Shown here: piece by piece, positions 8,419 through 16,131 of the stretch
Numbering within the stretch: the stretch's first letter is position 1
Layout of the letters: every line of letters starts with the position of its first letter
Source of the DNA: an uncultured Gemmiger sp.
GTDB lineage: Bacteria; Bacillota; Clostridia; Oscillospirales; Ruminococcaceae
Length of the DNA: 43,687 bases
Direction: 5' to 3'
Assembly (NCBI GenBank): GCA_944388135.1
Contig: CALXHP010000073.1
Coordinates: 1-43,687 of the forward strand
Made by a program: the position numbers and the translations under genes
Notes under the pieces: generated by a model
Seen by the model: only the letters and a program-made list of their open reading frames with translations
Databases searched by the model: none
What the model was told of the DNA's origin: nothing

Positions 8419-8823
8419 ATGTTATTTGAAGCAAAATCCGAAGTGGACATTCATGAAATGTCCCCGCTGTCCCTGGCCTTTGTGGGGGATGCGGTGCTGG
8501 AACTGCTGGTGCGCGCCCGGCTGGTGGGCACCACCCGGCTGCAGCCCAACCGGCTGCACACCGTAGCCACCCATTACGTCAGTGCCCACGCCCAAAGCCG
8601 AGAACTGGAAATTCTGGAACCTTTGCTCACCGAAGCGGAGGCCAACGTGCTGCGCCGCGGCAAGAATGCCAGCAAGGCCAGTGTGGCCAAACATGCCACG
8701 GTACAGGAATACCGGGCCTCCACAGGCTTTGAATGCCTGTTGGGGTGGCTTTACCTCCAGGGCAATACTGCCCGGGTCCAGGAACTGTTCGACGCCCTTT
8801 GGACAGGGTATCAGCCGGAATGA
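8419..8823 (+). CDS. mrnC: Mini-ribonuclease 3
   Basis: This 134-residue protein has an RNase III catalytic domain but no double-stranded-RNA-binding domain. In Bacillus it matures the ends of 23S rRNA within the large-subunit precursor. The catalytic FVGDAVLELLVR helix is at the front and a second conserved helix (ECLLGWLYL) is near the end. I prefer the ATG at 8419, 2 nt after the obgE stop; a TTG at 8413 in the same frame would overlap that stop. No clear ribosome binding site is seen, so translation is probably coupled to obgE. Confidence 0.9.
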   Translation: MLFEAKSEVDIHEMSPLSLAFVGDAVLELLVRARLVGTTRLQPNRLHTVATHYVSAHAQSRELEILEPLLTEAEANVLRRGKNASKASVAKHATVQEYRASTGFECLLGWLYLQGNTARVQELFDALWTGYQPE

Positions 8824-8827
8824 AAAA

Positions 8828-8860
8828 GCCCCGGTCCCTTTTGGGGCCGGAGCCTTTTCT
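8828..8860. terminator. Bidirectional terminator between mrnC and the small minus-strand gene
   Basis: An 11-bp stem with one mismatch and one G-T pair (8828-8838 with 8843-8853) and loop TTTT. It is followed by CTTTTCT on the plus strand and by TTTTT on the minus strand, so it can stop both convergent transcripts. Confidence 0.75.
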
Positions 8861-8887
8861 ATGCCGCAGCAAATCTGCGGGCCGGTA

Positions 8888-9040
8888 TCACTTGCAGTTC
8901 TTGCTCTCGGTAGCGCTGGTGGTGCGGTTGGTGCTGCGCTGCTGGGTACCGTTGGTGGTCTTTTTCTGGGTGCTGCTGGTGGTGTGGTTGGTGGTATTGG
9001 TGCTGCGGTTGGTCGTATTGTTCGTCTGATTCTTTGCCAT
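8888..9040 (-). CDS. Small Thr/Asn/Ser-rich low-complexity protein (50 residues)
   Basis: An ATG at 9040 has a clean AAAGGAG at the right distance and opens a 50-residue frame that ends in TGA at 8888-8890. The protein starts MAKNQTNNTTNRSTN and contains 16 Thr, 9 Asn and 6 Ser, many Lys/Arg/Gln, a single Cys two residues from the end, and no Leu, Ile, Val or aromatic residue. It should therefore be disordered and soluble, or decorated or cross-linked. I do not recognise a family; small Asn/Thr-rich proteins of this look occur in Clostridia, and a spore- or envelope-associated role is only a guess. A longer minus-strand frame in another register covers the same DNA but lacks a ribosome binding site. 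A hairpin at 8864-8880 and the bidirectional terminator lie downstream. Confidence 0.6.
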   Translation of the reverse strand: MAKNQTNNTTNRSTNTTNHTTSSTQKKTTNGTQQRSTNRTTSATESKNCK

Positions 9041-9139
9041 GAGAGGTTACTCCTTTCGCAAGTAAAAAACGATCTGCGGTTTGTTGCCGCACTGGTAGTT
9101 TGCCCGACCATGGCCTGTTTATGCAAGGGAGGAAACAAG

Positions 9140-10507
9140 ATGGAATTCCCCGCCGATTTTCTTTTGCGGGAACGTGCCCTGCTGGGAGAGCGCTTTTCGG
9201 AACTCTATACTTATGCCACGCCAGAGCCGGCCCGCGGGATTACGGTGAACACCTTGCGCTGCACGCCGGACCGTCTGGCGGCTCAGGCCGATTTTTCCCT
9301 TACCCCATCACCGTTTTGCCCCTCGGCCTTCACAACAGCCCCGGACTGGCGTCCCGGGCGGCACCCCTGGCATCATGCGGGTGTTTTTTATGCCCAGGAA
9401 CCCAGTGCCAGCGCCCCGGCAGCTCTGCTGGATGTGCAGCCGGGCATGCGGGTGGCGGACCTTTGCGCTGCGCCGGGCGGCAAGACCAGTCAGTTGGCCG
9501 CCGCTTTGCAGGGGCGGGGACTGCTGGTTGCCAATGAATTTGTGGCCGCACGGGCCGAGGTACTGCGCCAGAACCTGGAGCGGATGGGGGTGACCAACGC
9601 CCTCATCACCAATGAAGACACCGCCCGCCTGGCAGCAGCCTGGCCCGGTCGGTTTGATCGTGTACTGGTGGATGCCCCCTGCTCCGGGGAAGGCATGTTC
9701 CGCAAGGAAGCCGCAGCCGCCGCCCAGCACAATGATGCCCTGGTAGCGCACTGCGCTGAACTGGGCGCGGAAATTCTGGAAAACGCCGCGGCGTTGCTGG
9801 CACCGGGTGGTGTCCTGGTCTATTCCACCTGTACCTTTGCCCCCCAGGAGGATGAGACCCAGATCGCGGCTTTCCTGGCCCGGCATCCGGAGTTCTCTCT
9901 CTGTGATCTGTCGGATTGTGGTTTCGGCCGCCCCGGCGAAGCCAACCGTGCCCCGGACGGCTTTGCTGCGGAACGCTGCCGCCGGATCTGGCCGGCCGAC
10001 GGCGGAGAAGGCCATTTTATGGCAAAGTTGCAAAAGGCATCGGACCTGGAGGCAGCTGCCCCGGGACGCGGCAAACCTTCCCGCCCAGCCAGGATTCCAC
10101 CGGAATGGACCGAATTTGCCACACGCTATTTCCCGGACCTTGTTCAACAACCGGCAGCAACGGCGGGGGAGTGGGTCCTGCTGCCGCCTGCCGGCAGTGA
10201 GATGCTGCCCATCGGTAAGCTGCGCCTGGTACGGGGCGGCGTGCTGGCTGGTAGTGTCGCCAAAAAACGTTTCCAGCCGGCCCATGCGCTGTTTATGGCC
10301 TATGGCGCTCAGTGCACCAACCGGGAGGAACTGACCCGGGATGACCCCCGCACGGCTGCCTGGCTGCGCGGAGAAGAGATCGACGCCGCCACGGCCGCGA
10401 ACGGCTGGTGTGCCGTCTGCGTGGACGGATTCCCTCTGGGCGCCGGCAAGGCAAGCGGCGGACGCATCAAAAATCATTACCCCAAGGGGCTTAGAAATCT
10501 TCGATAA
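9140..10507 (+). CDS. RsmF/RsmB-type rRNA cytosine-C5 methyltransferase (NOL1/NOP2/Sun family)
   Basis: This 455-residue protein is predicted to methylate cytosine C5 in rRNA using S-adenosylmethionine. The SAM-binding motif is VADLCAAPGGKTSQLAAAL. The two cysteine motifs of the family are both present: DAPCSGEGMF and YSTCTFAPQEDE. The C-terminal part resembles the RsmF tail with an RNA-binding PUA-like module. The ATG at 9140 has AAGGGAGG upstream; the frame is open far into mrnC, but that part is not homologous. Target site (16S position) cannot be decided from sequence. It appears to be a single-gene unit closed by a very strong terminator. Confidence 0.9.
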   Translation: MEFPADFLLRERALLGERFSELYTYATPEPARGITVNTLRCTPDRLAAQADFSLTPSPFCPSAFTTAPDWRPGRHPWHHAGVFYAQEPSASAPAALLDVQPGMRVADLCAAPGGKTSQLAAALQGRGLLVANEFVAARAEVLRQNLERMGVTNALITNEDTARLAAAWPGRFDRVLVDAPCSGEGMFRKEAAAAAQHNDALVAHCAELGAEILENAAALLAPGGVLVYSTCTFAPQEDETQIAAFLARHPEFSLCDLSDCGFGRPGEANRAPDGFAAERCRRIWPADGGEGHFMAKLQKASDLEAAAPGRGKPSRPARIPPEWTEFATRYFPDLVQQPAATAGEWVLLPPAGSEMLPIGKLRLVRGGVLAGSVAKKRFQPAHALFMAYGAQCTNREELTRDDPRTAAWLRGEEIDAATAANGWCAVCVDGFPLGAGKASGGRIKNHYPKGLRNLR

Positions 10508-10516
10508 ATCGGCAGA

Positions 10517-10574
10517 AAAGACGGGTCTGCACGCGGCAGCAAAAAAGCCTGCCGCGACGCAGACCTGTCTTTTT
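10517..10574 (+). terminator. Long intrinsic terminator after the methyltransferase
   Basis: A very long stem: the outer 15 bp AAAAGAC-GGGTCTGC (10517-10531 region) pairs with its complement ending at 10574, then a small internal loop, then CGCGGCAG pairing with CTGCCGCG around loop CAAAAAAG. The descending arm ends in TCTTTTT. Confidence 0.85.
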
Positions 10575-10624
10575 GTATGAAAATGAAAAAAGAAAGTTCC
10601 CACAATTTTCACGGTTTTATACGG

Positions 10625-10663
10625 GGTCAAACCCTTGACCGAATCTAACCAGCATGGTATCCT
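10625..10663 (+). promoter_or_regulatory. Promoter of ftsEX with inverted repeat over the -35 box
   Basis: TTGACC (10635-10640), a 17-nt spacer and TATCCT (10658-10663) with an extended TG two bases before the -10. The -35 box is the right arm of the inverted repeat GGTCAA-ACCC-TTGACC (10625-10640), so a repressor or activator could bind here. Confidence 0.5.
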
Positions 10664-10720
10664 TATAAATGTATGACTGTAACCATCACCCGGACGTAAC
10701 AAGTCAACAGGAGATCCCCA

Positions 10721-11473
10721 ATGATTGATTTTGAACATGTTTCCAAAACCTACGAGACCCATAATGATGAAAACGTGGCACTCGAGGATATCAATATTCA
10801 TATTGACGAAGGCGAATTTGTCTTTATCCTGGGCCATTCCGGCGCGGGCAAATCCACCTTTCTGAAGCTGATCCAGATGGAAGAAAAGCCCACCGAGGGC
10901 CGCGTGCTCATCAACGGGCAGGACCTGACCAAGATCAAGCGCCGGAAAGTCCCGTATCTGCGCCGTCAGATGGGCGTGGTGTTTCAGGATTTCCGTTTGA
11001 TCCCCACCATGACGGTCTATGAAAATGTTGCTTTCGCCATGCGGGTGACCAATATTTCCACCAAAAAGATCAAAGCCCGTGTCCCGTTTGCCCTCTCTCT
11101 GGTGGGCCTGGAGGATAAGATGGATCGTTTGCCGGACGAGCTTTCCGGTGGCGAACAGCAGCGCGTGGCGGTGGCCCGGGCTCTGGCCCATGGTCCCAAG
11201 ATCATCATCGCCGACGAACCCACCGGCAACATCGACCCAGAGATGTCCTTGGACATCATGCAGCTTTTTGAAGCCATCAACAAGGTCAACATCACCGTGG
11301 TCGTTGTCACCCATGAGCATGAGCTTGTCAATAAACTGGCGGCAAAATACAACAACCGGGTCATTACCCTGGCCGACGGCATGGTGGCTTCGGATACAGC
11401 TCATCCGGAAGTGGCACGCCGGTATGCCGCCAAGGTGGCCGCCCGCAGCCATGATGGGTACGACGACGAATAA
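10721..11473 (+). CDS. ftsE: Cell division ATP-binding protein FtsE
   Basis: FtsE is the ATPase of the FtsEX complex that controls peptidoglycan hydrolases at the septum. At 250 residues it shows Walker [10 protein letters not shown] (38-46), the FtsE-typical [18 protein letters not shown], signature LSGGEQQR, Walker [13 protein letters not shown] and an H-loop THEHEL. A GGAG lies upstream of the ATG. About 20 C-terminal residues beyond the ABC core are Arg/His rich. The next genes, ftsX and a coiled-coil hydrolase, complete the system. Confidence 0.96.
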   Translation: MIDFEHVSKTYETHNDENVALEDINIHIDEGEFVFILGHSGAGKSTFLKLIQMEEKPTEGRVLINGQDLTKIKRRKVPYLRRQMGVVFQDFRLIPTMTVYENVAFAMRVTNISTKKIKARVPFALSLVGLEDKMDRLPDELSGGEQQRVAVARALAHGPKIIIADEPTGNIDPEMSLDIMQLFEAINKVNITVVVVTHEHELVNKLAAKYNNRVITLADGMVASDTAHPEVARRYAAKVAARSHDGYDDE

Positions 11474-11499
11474 TTGAGATAACCAAAGAGGGGAACATC

Positions 11500-12405
11500 A
11501 TGCGCTTTTCCAGTTTTACTTATCTGGTCGGGCAGGGACTGCACAATTTGCGGGCCAACCGGCTGATGACTTTTGCCTCGATGGGCGTCCTCACCGTCTG
11601 CATGCTGCTGATCGGTGCCGCCTATCTGCTGGGTGTAAATATCGATGCCATGGTCGAATATATCGGTGATCAGAACGAGACCGTTGTATATATGAACCTG
11701 GACGCGACGGAGGATCAGATCGCCGCCGCAGACTCTGCCATCCGCAGTACCGCACATGTGGTAGGGGTGACCTATGTTTCACCCCAGGAAGTCCTTTCCA
11801 TCTACAGCGATATGCTGGCTGATTATATCGACCTGGAATCGGCTTTTTCCAGCGATAATCCGTTCTATCCCAACTATCGTGTTGTGGTGGACAGCCCCGA
11901 CAACATTCCCACCGTGAAGCAGCAGCTGGAGCAGATCGACGGTGTCTACCGCGTCAATGCTCCGCTGGACCTGTCCAACATCTTCGTCTCCCTGCAAAGG
12001 ACCATCAGCTATGCCTGCTATGCGGTGGTGGGTGTGTTGGCCATCGTCAGCATCGTTGTGATCAACAACACCATCAAGATCACGGTGTTCAACCGCCGCA
12101 AAGAGATCGGCATCATGAAGCTGGTGGGCGCTACCAACGGCTTCATTCGGTTTCCTTTCTTTGTGGAGGGTGTCACTTCCGGCCTGATCTCGGCTGCCAT
12201 CGCTTCCGGCGTTGTGTGCGGTGCCTACTATGCCCTTTGCCGCTGGTATGCCGAAAATCCCACCACCCTTTCCCAGATGTTCGGCGGGCAGCTGGTGCCC
12301 CTTACCGAGGTCTGGTATTATATCGTTGGCGGTTTTGCGCTTCTGGGCTTTGTATTGTGCGGCATCGGTACCGCCACCAGCATCCGTAAACATCTGAATG
12401 TCTGA
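11500..12405 (+). CDS. ftsX: Cell division permease-like protein FtsX
   Basis: The 301-residue FtsX has the expected topology: an N-terminal membrane helix (about residues 25-46), a large extracellular loop (about 47-170) that in relatives contacts the hydrolase partner, and three C-terminal membrane helices, with FNRRKEIGIMKLVGAT between them. It does not transport; FtsE ATP hydrolysis is passed through FtsX to the wall hydrolase outside. GAGGGGA precedes the ATG. The spacing to ftsE (26 nt) and to the M23 gene (26 nt) marks one operon. Confidence 0.96.
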   Translation: MRFSSFTYLVGQGLHNLRANRLMTFASMGVLTVCMLLIGAAYLLGVNIDAMVEYIGDQNETVVYMNLDATEDQIAAADSAIRSTAHVVGVTYVSPQEVLSIYSDMLADYIDLESAFSSDNPFYPNYRVVVDSPDNIPTVKQQLEQIDGVYRVNAPLDLSNIFVSLQRTISYACYAVVGVLAIVSIVVINNTIKITVFNRRKEIGIMKLVGATNGFIRFPFFVEGVTSGLISAAIASGVVCGAYYALCRWYAENPTTLSQMFGGQLVPLTEVWYYIVGGFALLGFVLCGIGTATSIRKHLNV

Positions 12406-12431
12406 GCAAGAAGGAAGTAAGGACAATAGCC

Positions 12432-13646
12432 ATGAAAATATCTCCTATGATCAAGCGAACGGTGTCTTTGGTATTGTCTGTGGCCATGGTGGTAGCCATG
12501 ACCGTTTCCACCAATACCACAACGCTGGCGGACGATAAAAAATCCGAATTGCAGGCCCAGAAAGAGGCTGCCCAGCAACAGCTGGAGAATATCCAGAACC
12601 AGATCAAAGAAAACGAGGCCAATAAGGCTAATGCGGAAGTGCTGAAGGAACAGTACCAGCAGCAAACCGAGGTCATTACCAACCAGATCGGCATTCTGCA
12701 GCAATCTATCGCACAGGTGGAAGAGGATATCAACAACAAACAGCTGGAGATCGACGCCAAGCAAAAGGAAGTGGATACCAAGCAGGCCGAGTACGATGAG
12801 CGCTGGGCCGGCTTCAAAGACCGCCTGGGCGCCATGCAGATGCTCAACGACGGCGGTTCCATTGCGTTGCTTTCCAGTGCCAACAGCCTGTATCAGCTGC
12901 TGACCTTTGCCGAATCCCTGGAGCAGATCTCCAGCAAGGACAAAGAAATTTGCCAGCAGATCGAAACGGAGCGTCAGGAACTGGAAGCCCAGCGCACCGA
13001 GCTGGAAAATGCCAAGGCCGAGCTGGAAACCCAGCAGGCAGAACTGCAAAGCCAGAACGACGAACTGGATGGGAAAAAAGCCGAATTGCAGACCAGTATC
13101 CAGCAGCAGGATCAGACCATTTCCGCGGCGGATGCTGCCGCTGCGGTGCTGGCCGCCGAGGAAGAGGAAGCCCGTAAAAACCTGGATAAGGCAGCGGCGG
13201 AACTGGATGCCTACCTGAATGCTCAGGTGGACAAGTACAGCAGTGCAGCAATGACCTGCTCGCTGAATTTCGGACCTGCCTTGCCTTCTTATAAGTATAT
13301 CTCCTGTGTATTTGGAACCGGCGGCCATCGCGGCACAGACTTTGCTGCGCCCGGCGGTACGGAAATTTATGCGATTGCTGACGGCATTGTCACCGATGCC
13401 ACCTACCATTACAGCTGGGGCAACTACGTGCAGATCTACCATGGCAAAGATGACGAGGGAAATACCTATTCCACGCTGTACGCCCATATGATCAGCACGC
13501 CCATCGTCAGTGCCGGTCAGTCCGTTACCAAGGGCCAGGTCATCGGCTACGTGGGGTCCACCGGCTATTCCACCGGCAACCATCTGCATCTGGAGATGAA
13601 GATCAACGGCGTGTTGACCAACGTGACCAACTGGATTCCGCATTGA
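12432..13646 (+). CDS. Secreted coiled-coil M23 (LytM) peptidoglycan hydrolase, FtsEX partner
   Basis: This 404-residue exported endopeptidase probably cuts peptide bonds in peptidoglycan under FtsEX control. Residues 1-33 form a signal peptide. Residues about 36-265 are long coiled coils rich in Gln, Glu and Lys, with a gap near 135-165 as in PcsB/CwlO-type proteins. The M23 domain (about 285-400) keeps its zinc and catalytic residues: H299-R-G-T-D303, YAH352, and H384-L-H386. Gram-positive FtsEX partners often carry CHAP or NlpC/P60 domains instead; here the EnvC-like M23 domain has an intact active site, unlike EnvC itself. The ATG follows a GGAAG by a short gap. Confidence 0.92.
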   Translation: MKISPMIKRTVSLVLSVAMVVAMTVSTNTTTLADDKKSELQAQKEAAQQQLENIQNQIKENEANKANAEVLKEQYQQQTEVITNQIGILQQSIAQVEEDINNKQLEIDAKQKEVDTKQAEYDERWAGFKDRLGAMQMLNDGGSIALLSSANSLYQLLTFAESLEQISSKDKEICQQIETERQELEAQRTELENAKAELETQQAELQSQNDELDGKKAELQTSIQQQDQTISAADAAAAVLAAEEEEARKNLDKAAAELDAYLNAQVDKYSSAAMTCSLNFGPALPSYKYISCVFGTGGHRGTDFAAPGGTEIYAIADGIVTDATYHYSWGNYVQIYHGKDDEGNTYSTLYAHMISTPIVSAGQSVTKGQVIGYVGSTGYSTGNHLHLEMKINGVLTNVTNWIPH

Positions 13647-13667
13647 TAGCAGGGGAGGGTTTGATCC

Positions 13668-13781
13668 ATGAAACCGCAGAAGCATAAAACGGCTGTGCGC
13701 ATTTTCTGTCTGGTATTTGCTGCCATGATGGTTTTGAGCCTGTTCAGCACCATTCTGTTTTCGTTGTCTTACGCCGCCTGA
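13668..13781 (+). CDS. 37-residue single-pass membrane micro-protein
   Basis: A short frame starting at ATG 13668, with GGGAGGG 8 nt upstream, and ending TGA at 13779-13781. The product has a basic start (MKPQKHKTAVR) and then one hydrophobic stretch to the end (IFCLVFAAMMVLSLF and following). It could be a membrane peptide or an uncleaved signal-like anchor. It lies between the M23 hydrolase (21 nt before) and the S41-like gene (33 nt after), inside the same transcript. Similar tiny hydrophobic proteins are common next to wall-hydrolase genes in Clostridia, but I know of no assigned function. A role as an adaptor of FtsX or the hydrolase is an inference. Confidence 0.7.
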   Translation: MKPQKHKTAVRIFCLVFAAMMVLSLFSTILFSLSYAA

Positions 13782-13814
13782 AGCGGTCATCAAAAGTAAG
13801 GAGCCTTCTGACCC

Positions 13815-15029
13815 ATGAGCAAAAAAATCAGTCTGGGCGTTGCCGCCACCATTGCGCTGATCGCGATGGCGGTCACCTTTTCGCTTACGATGGTTGTCTC
13901 GATGAATATGTTCAATTCTACCGTATCCAGCGTAAAAAATAAGGAGCGGCAGTACAACAAGCTTTCGGAGATTGACCGTTTTGTGCGCGCCAACGAATAT
14001 TTCACTATCAACGAGGATACCCTCAACGATACGATCGCGGCCGGTTATGTGCTGGGCATCAATGATAAGTATGCCAAATACTATTCTGCCAAAGCCTACA
14101 GCGAGATGCAGGCCGTTGCCTCCGGCAAACTGACGGGAATCGGTGTTGCCGTAGTCAATGACACCTCCTCCGGCTATGCACGGATCATCCGCGTGTATGA
14201 CGGTTCTCCTGCCAGTGAGAACGGTCTGGAAGTCCGTGGCTTTATTACGGCCATCAACGGGGTCTCCACCAAGACGATGGGGGACACGTCTACCATCACT
14301 TCCGCACTGTTGGGGGAGGAAGGCACCACCACCACCATCACATACCTGACGCCGGATCGTCAGGAGCAGACGCTGGATCTGGTGCACACCAACTATAACA
14401 CGCCGACGCTTTCCTATCAGATGACGGCGGGGAGCTGTGGGTATATCCGTATCGACTCTTTCGGGACAAGCACAGCCAACGAATTCAAGACGGCTGTAGA
14501 CAGTCTGAAAGAACAGGGCGCCACCTGCTATGTGTTTGATCTGCGTGACAATACCGGCGAAAACCTTAACGCTGCTCTTGTGGCGGCCGATTATTGCGTA
14601 CCTTCCGGACTTATTGCCCAGCAGGAGGATAAGGACGGTAACGTCACCGACCTGCGCATGTCCGACGAAAATCAAATCACGGTGCCTATGGTTTGCCTGG
14701 TCAACGGAAATACGGCCGCCGGTGCAGAATTGTTTGCCAATGCCTTGCGTAAAATGGGCGGGGCCACTCTGGTGGGTACTACCACGATGGGCAAAGGCGT
14801 TGTAATGAGTGAAGCCCAAAGCTTCTCCGATGGTTCTGCTGCCTATATCACCATTGGCCTGCTGTTGGATAATGAAGGCCAGTCCTGGAACGACACCGGG
14901 CTGACCCCGGATGTGGACGCCGCTTTGAGCGCCGACGAGCAGAGCGCATACTATGATTTCACCATAGAAAACGATCCGCAGATCAGCAAGGCAGTCAATG
15001 CTGCCATGTCTCTGACCGGACAGAACTGA
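13815..15029 (+). CDS. S41/CtpA-like PDZ protein with degenerate active site
   Basis: This 404-residue protein has the CtpA layout: an N-terminal membrane anchor (about 7-30), a helical segment, a PDZ domain (about 104-195, GVAVVND and SPASENGLEVRGFITAINGV) and the S41 core (YIRIDSFGT, FDLRDNTG, VNGNTAAGAE, GTTTMGKGVV). In active members the catalytic Ser lies 25 residues before the Lys of GKG and the Gln lies 4 after it. Here those positions are Ala302 (codon 14718-14720), Lys327 and Met331. Ser and Gln are therefore both lost and only Lys remains; the canonical NNPGG loop is also changed. It is predicted to be a pseudoprotease that binds peptides or wall enzymes outside the membrane. The reading frame is otherwise intact. 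Confidence 0.88.
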   Translation: MSKKISLGVAATIALIAMAVTFSLTMVVSMNMFNSTVSSVKNKERQYNKLSEIDRFVRANEYFTINEDTLNDTIAAGYVLGINDKYAKYYSAKAYSEMQAVASGKLTGIGVAVVNDTSSGYARIIRVYDGSPASENGLEVRGFITAINGVSTKTMGDTSTITSALLGEEGTTTTITYLTPDRQEQTLDLVHTNYNTPTLSYQMTAGSCGYIRIDSFGTSTANEFKTAVDSLKEQGATCYVFDLRDNTGENLNAALVAADYCVPSGLIAQQEDKDGNVTDLRMSDENQITVPMVCLVNGNTAAGAELFANALRKMGGATLVGTTTMGKGVVMSEAQSFSDGSAAYITIGLLLDNEGQSWNDTGLTPDVDAALSADEQSAYYDFTIENDPQISKAVNAAMSLTGQN

Positions 15030-15048
15030 TCGGGAAAGGAAGGATACA

Positions 15049-15912
15049 GTGCCCAATCTCACCGACCTTTCTACCATACGTGATTTGTGCACACGGTATG
15101 ATTTTGCACTTTCCAAAGGGTTCGGGCAAAACTTTATTATCAATCCCGGTATCTGCCCGCGCATCGCGGAAGCGGCCGGTATCGGTCCCGGTTGGGGTGT
15201 GCTGGAAATCGGCCCCGGCATTGGCGTGCTTACCGAACAGCTCTGCCAACGTGCCGACAAGGTGGTATCCATCGAGGTGGATAAGCGTCTGCCGGCACTT
15301 TTGGCGGAGACGATGGCGGCGTACAGCAACTTCAAGCTGGTTCTTAACGACGTGCTGAAAGTTGATCTGAAGTCCCTTCTGGCAGAGGAATTTGGGGATA
15401 AACCTGTGGCGGTCTGCGCCAACCTGCCCTATTACATCACCAGTCCCATTCTCATGCGCCTTTTGGAAGAAAAACTTTCCATCCGTAACATTACCGTTAT
15501 GGTACAAAAGGAGGCTGCACAGCGCCTTTGTGCAGCCCCTGGCACACGGGAGGCCGGTGCCATCAGCTATGCGGTGGCTTACTATGCCCAGCCAAAATTG
15601 CTTTTCAGTGTTCAGCCCGGCAGCTTTTATCCGGCTCCCAGCGTGACCAGCGCCGTGATCCGCCTGGATGTACGCCAGCAGCCCCCTGTGGCATTGCCGG
15701 CGGAGCAGGAGGCATCCTATTTTGCTCTGATCCGGGCGGCATTTTCCCAGCGCCGCAAGACAGCCGCCAACGCCATTGCCAACGGTTTGAAACTCCCCAA
15801 AGGGGAAGTTCTCAAGGCTTTGGATGCTGCCGAACTGGATCAGCGTGCTCGCCCGGAACAGCTTACCTTGCAGGATTACTGTGCTTTGCAGGCTGCCTTG
15901 TTTCAGCATTGA
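15049..15912 (+). CDS. rsmA: 16S rRNA (adenine1518/1519-N6)-dimethyltransferase
   Basis: RsmA (KsgA) dimethylates two adjacent adenosines in the 3'-terminal hairpin of 16S rRNA late in 30S assembly. The 287-residue protein has KGFGQNFIINPGI, the SAM motif VLEIGPGIGVLTEQL and the catalytic NLPYYITSPI. The start is GTG at 15049 with AAAGGAAGG upstream, 19 nt after the S41-like gene, so it may be read through from that operon. Its stop codon overlaps the -35 box of the tRNA promoter. Confidence 0.95.
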   Translation: MPNLTDLSTIRDLCTRYDFALSKGFGQNFIINPGICPRIAEAAGIGPGWGVLEIGPGIGVLTEQLCQRADKVVSIEVDKRLPALLAETMAAYSNFKLVLNDVLKVDLKSLLAEEFGDKPVAVCANLPYYITSPILMRLLEEKLSIRNITVMVQKEAAQRLCAAPGTREAGAISYAVAYYAQPKLLFSVQPGSFYPAPSVTSAVIRLDVRQQPPVALPAEQEASYFALIRAAFSQRRKTAANAIANGLKLPKGEVLKALDAAELDQRARPEQLTLQDYCALQAALFQH

Positions 15913-15938
15913 CAACCCATACAAAAATGTGCTATACT
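15909..15938 (+). promoter_or_regulatory. Promoter of tRNA-Thr overlapping the rsmA stop
   Basis: TTGACA (15909-15914), an 18-nt spacer and TATACT (15933-15938), 12 nt before the tRNA. The TGA stop of rsmA (15910-15912) is part of the -35 box. Confidence 0.7.
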
Positions 15939-15949
15939 AATCTAGTTCC

Positions 15950-16025
15950 GCTAGCATAGCACAATTGGCAGTGCAGCTGATTTGTAATCAGCAGGTTGCA
16001 GGTTCGATTCCTGTTGCTAGCTCCA
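15950..16025 (+). tRNA. tRNA-Thr (anticodon TGT)
   Basis: The acceptor arms GCTAGCA and TGCTAGC pair fully. The D-arm (GCAC/GTGC), anticodon arm (GCTGA-TTTGTAA-TCAGC, anticodon TGT) and T-arm with loop TTCGATT are all present. The CCA end is encoded (16023-16025). The terminator and island begin directly after it. Confidence 0.95.
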
Positions 16026-16031
16026 AATTAT

Positions 16032-16078
16032 AAGCGCCGCAGCGAGGTTTTTTGCCTTGCTGCGGCGCTTTCTTTTTG
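16032..16078 (+). terminator. Intrinsic terminator after tRNA-Thr
   Basis: A stem AAGCGCCGCAGC (16032-16043) with GCTGCGGCGCTT (16059-16070), extended inward by AGG/CCT, followed by TCTTTTTG. Confidence 0.85.
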
Positions 16079-16131
16079 TTTGAATGGATTTCTGACTACT
16101 TTTTGACTACTTTGGGGCGTTTTTGAATGCT

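Noticed and set aside
8859-9092. Minus-strand His/Gln-rich frame of 77 codons at the small gene
   Set aside because: It is the alternative register of the Thr/Asn-rich gene at 8888-9040, which has the proper ribosome binding site and start.
12318-15422. Minus-strand reading frame of 1034 codons over ftsX to rsmA
   Set aside because: Antisense to well-supported genes; low-complexity composition and no ribosome binding site.
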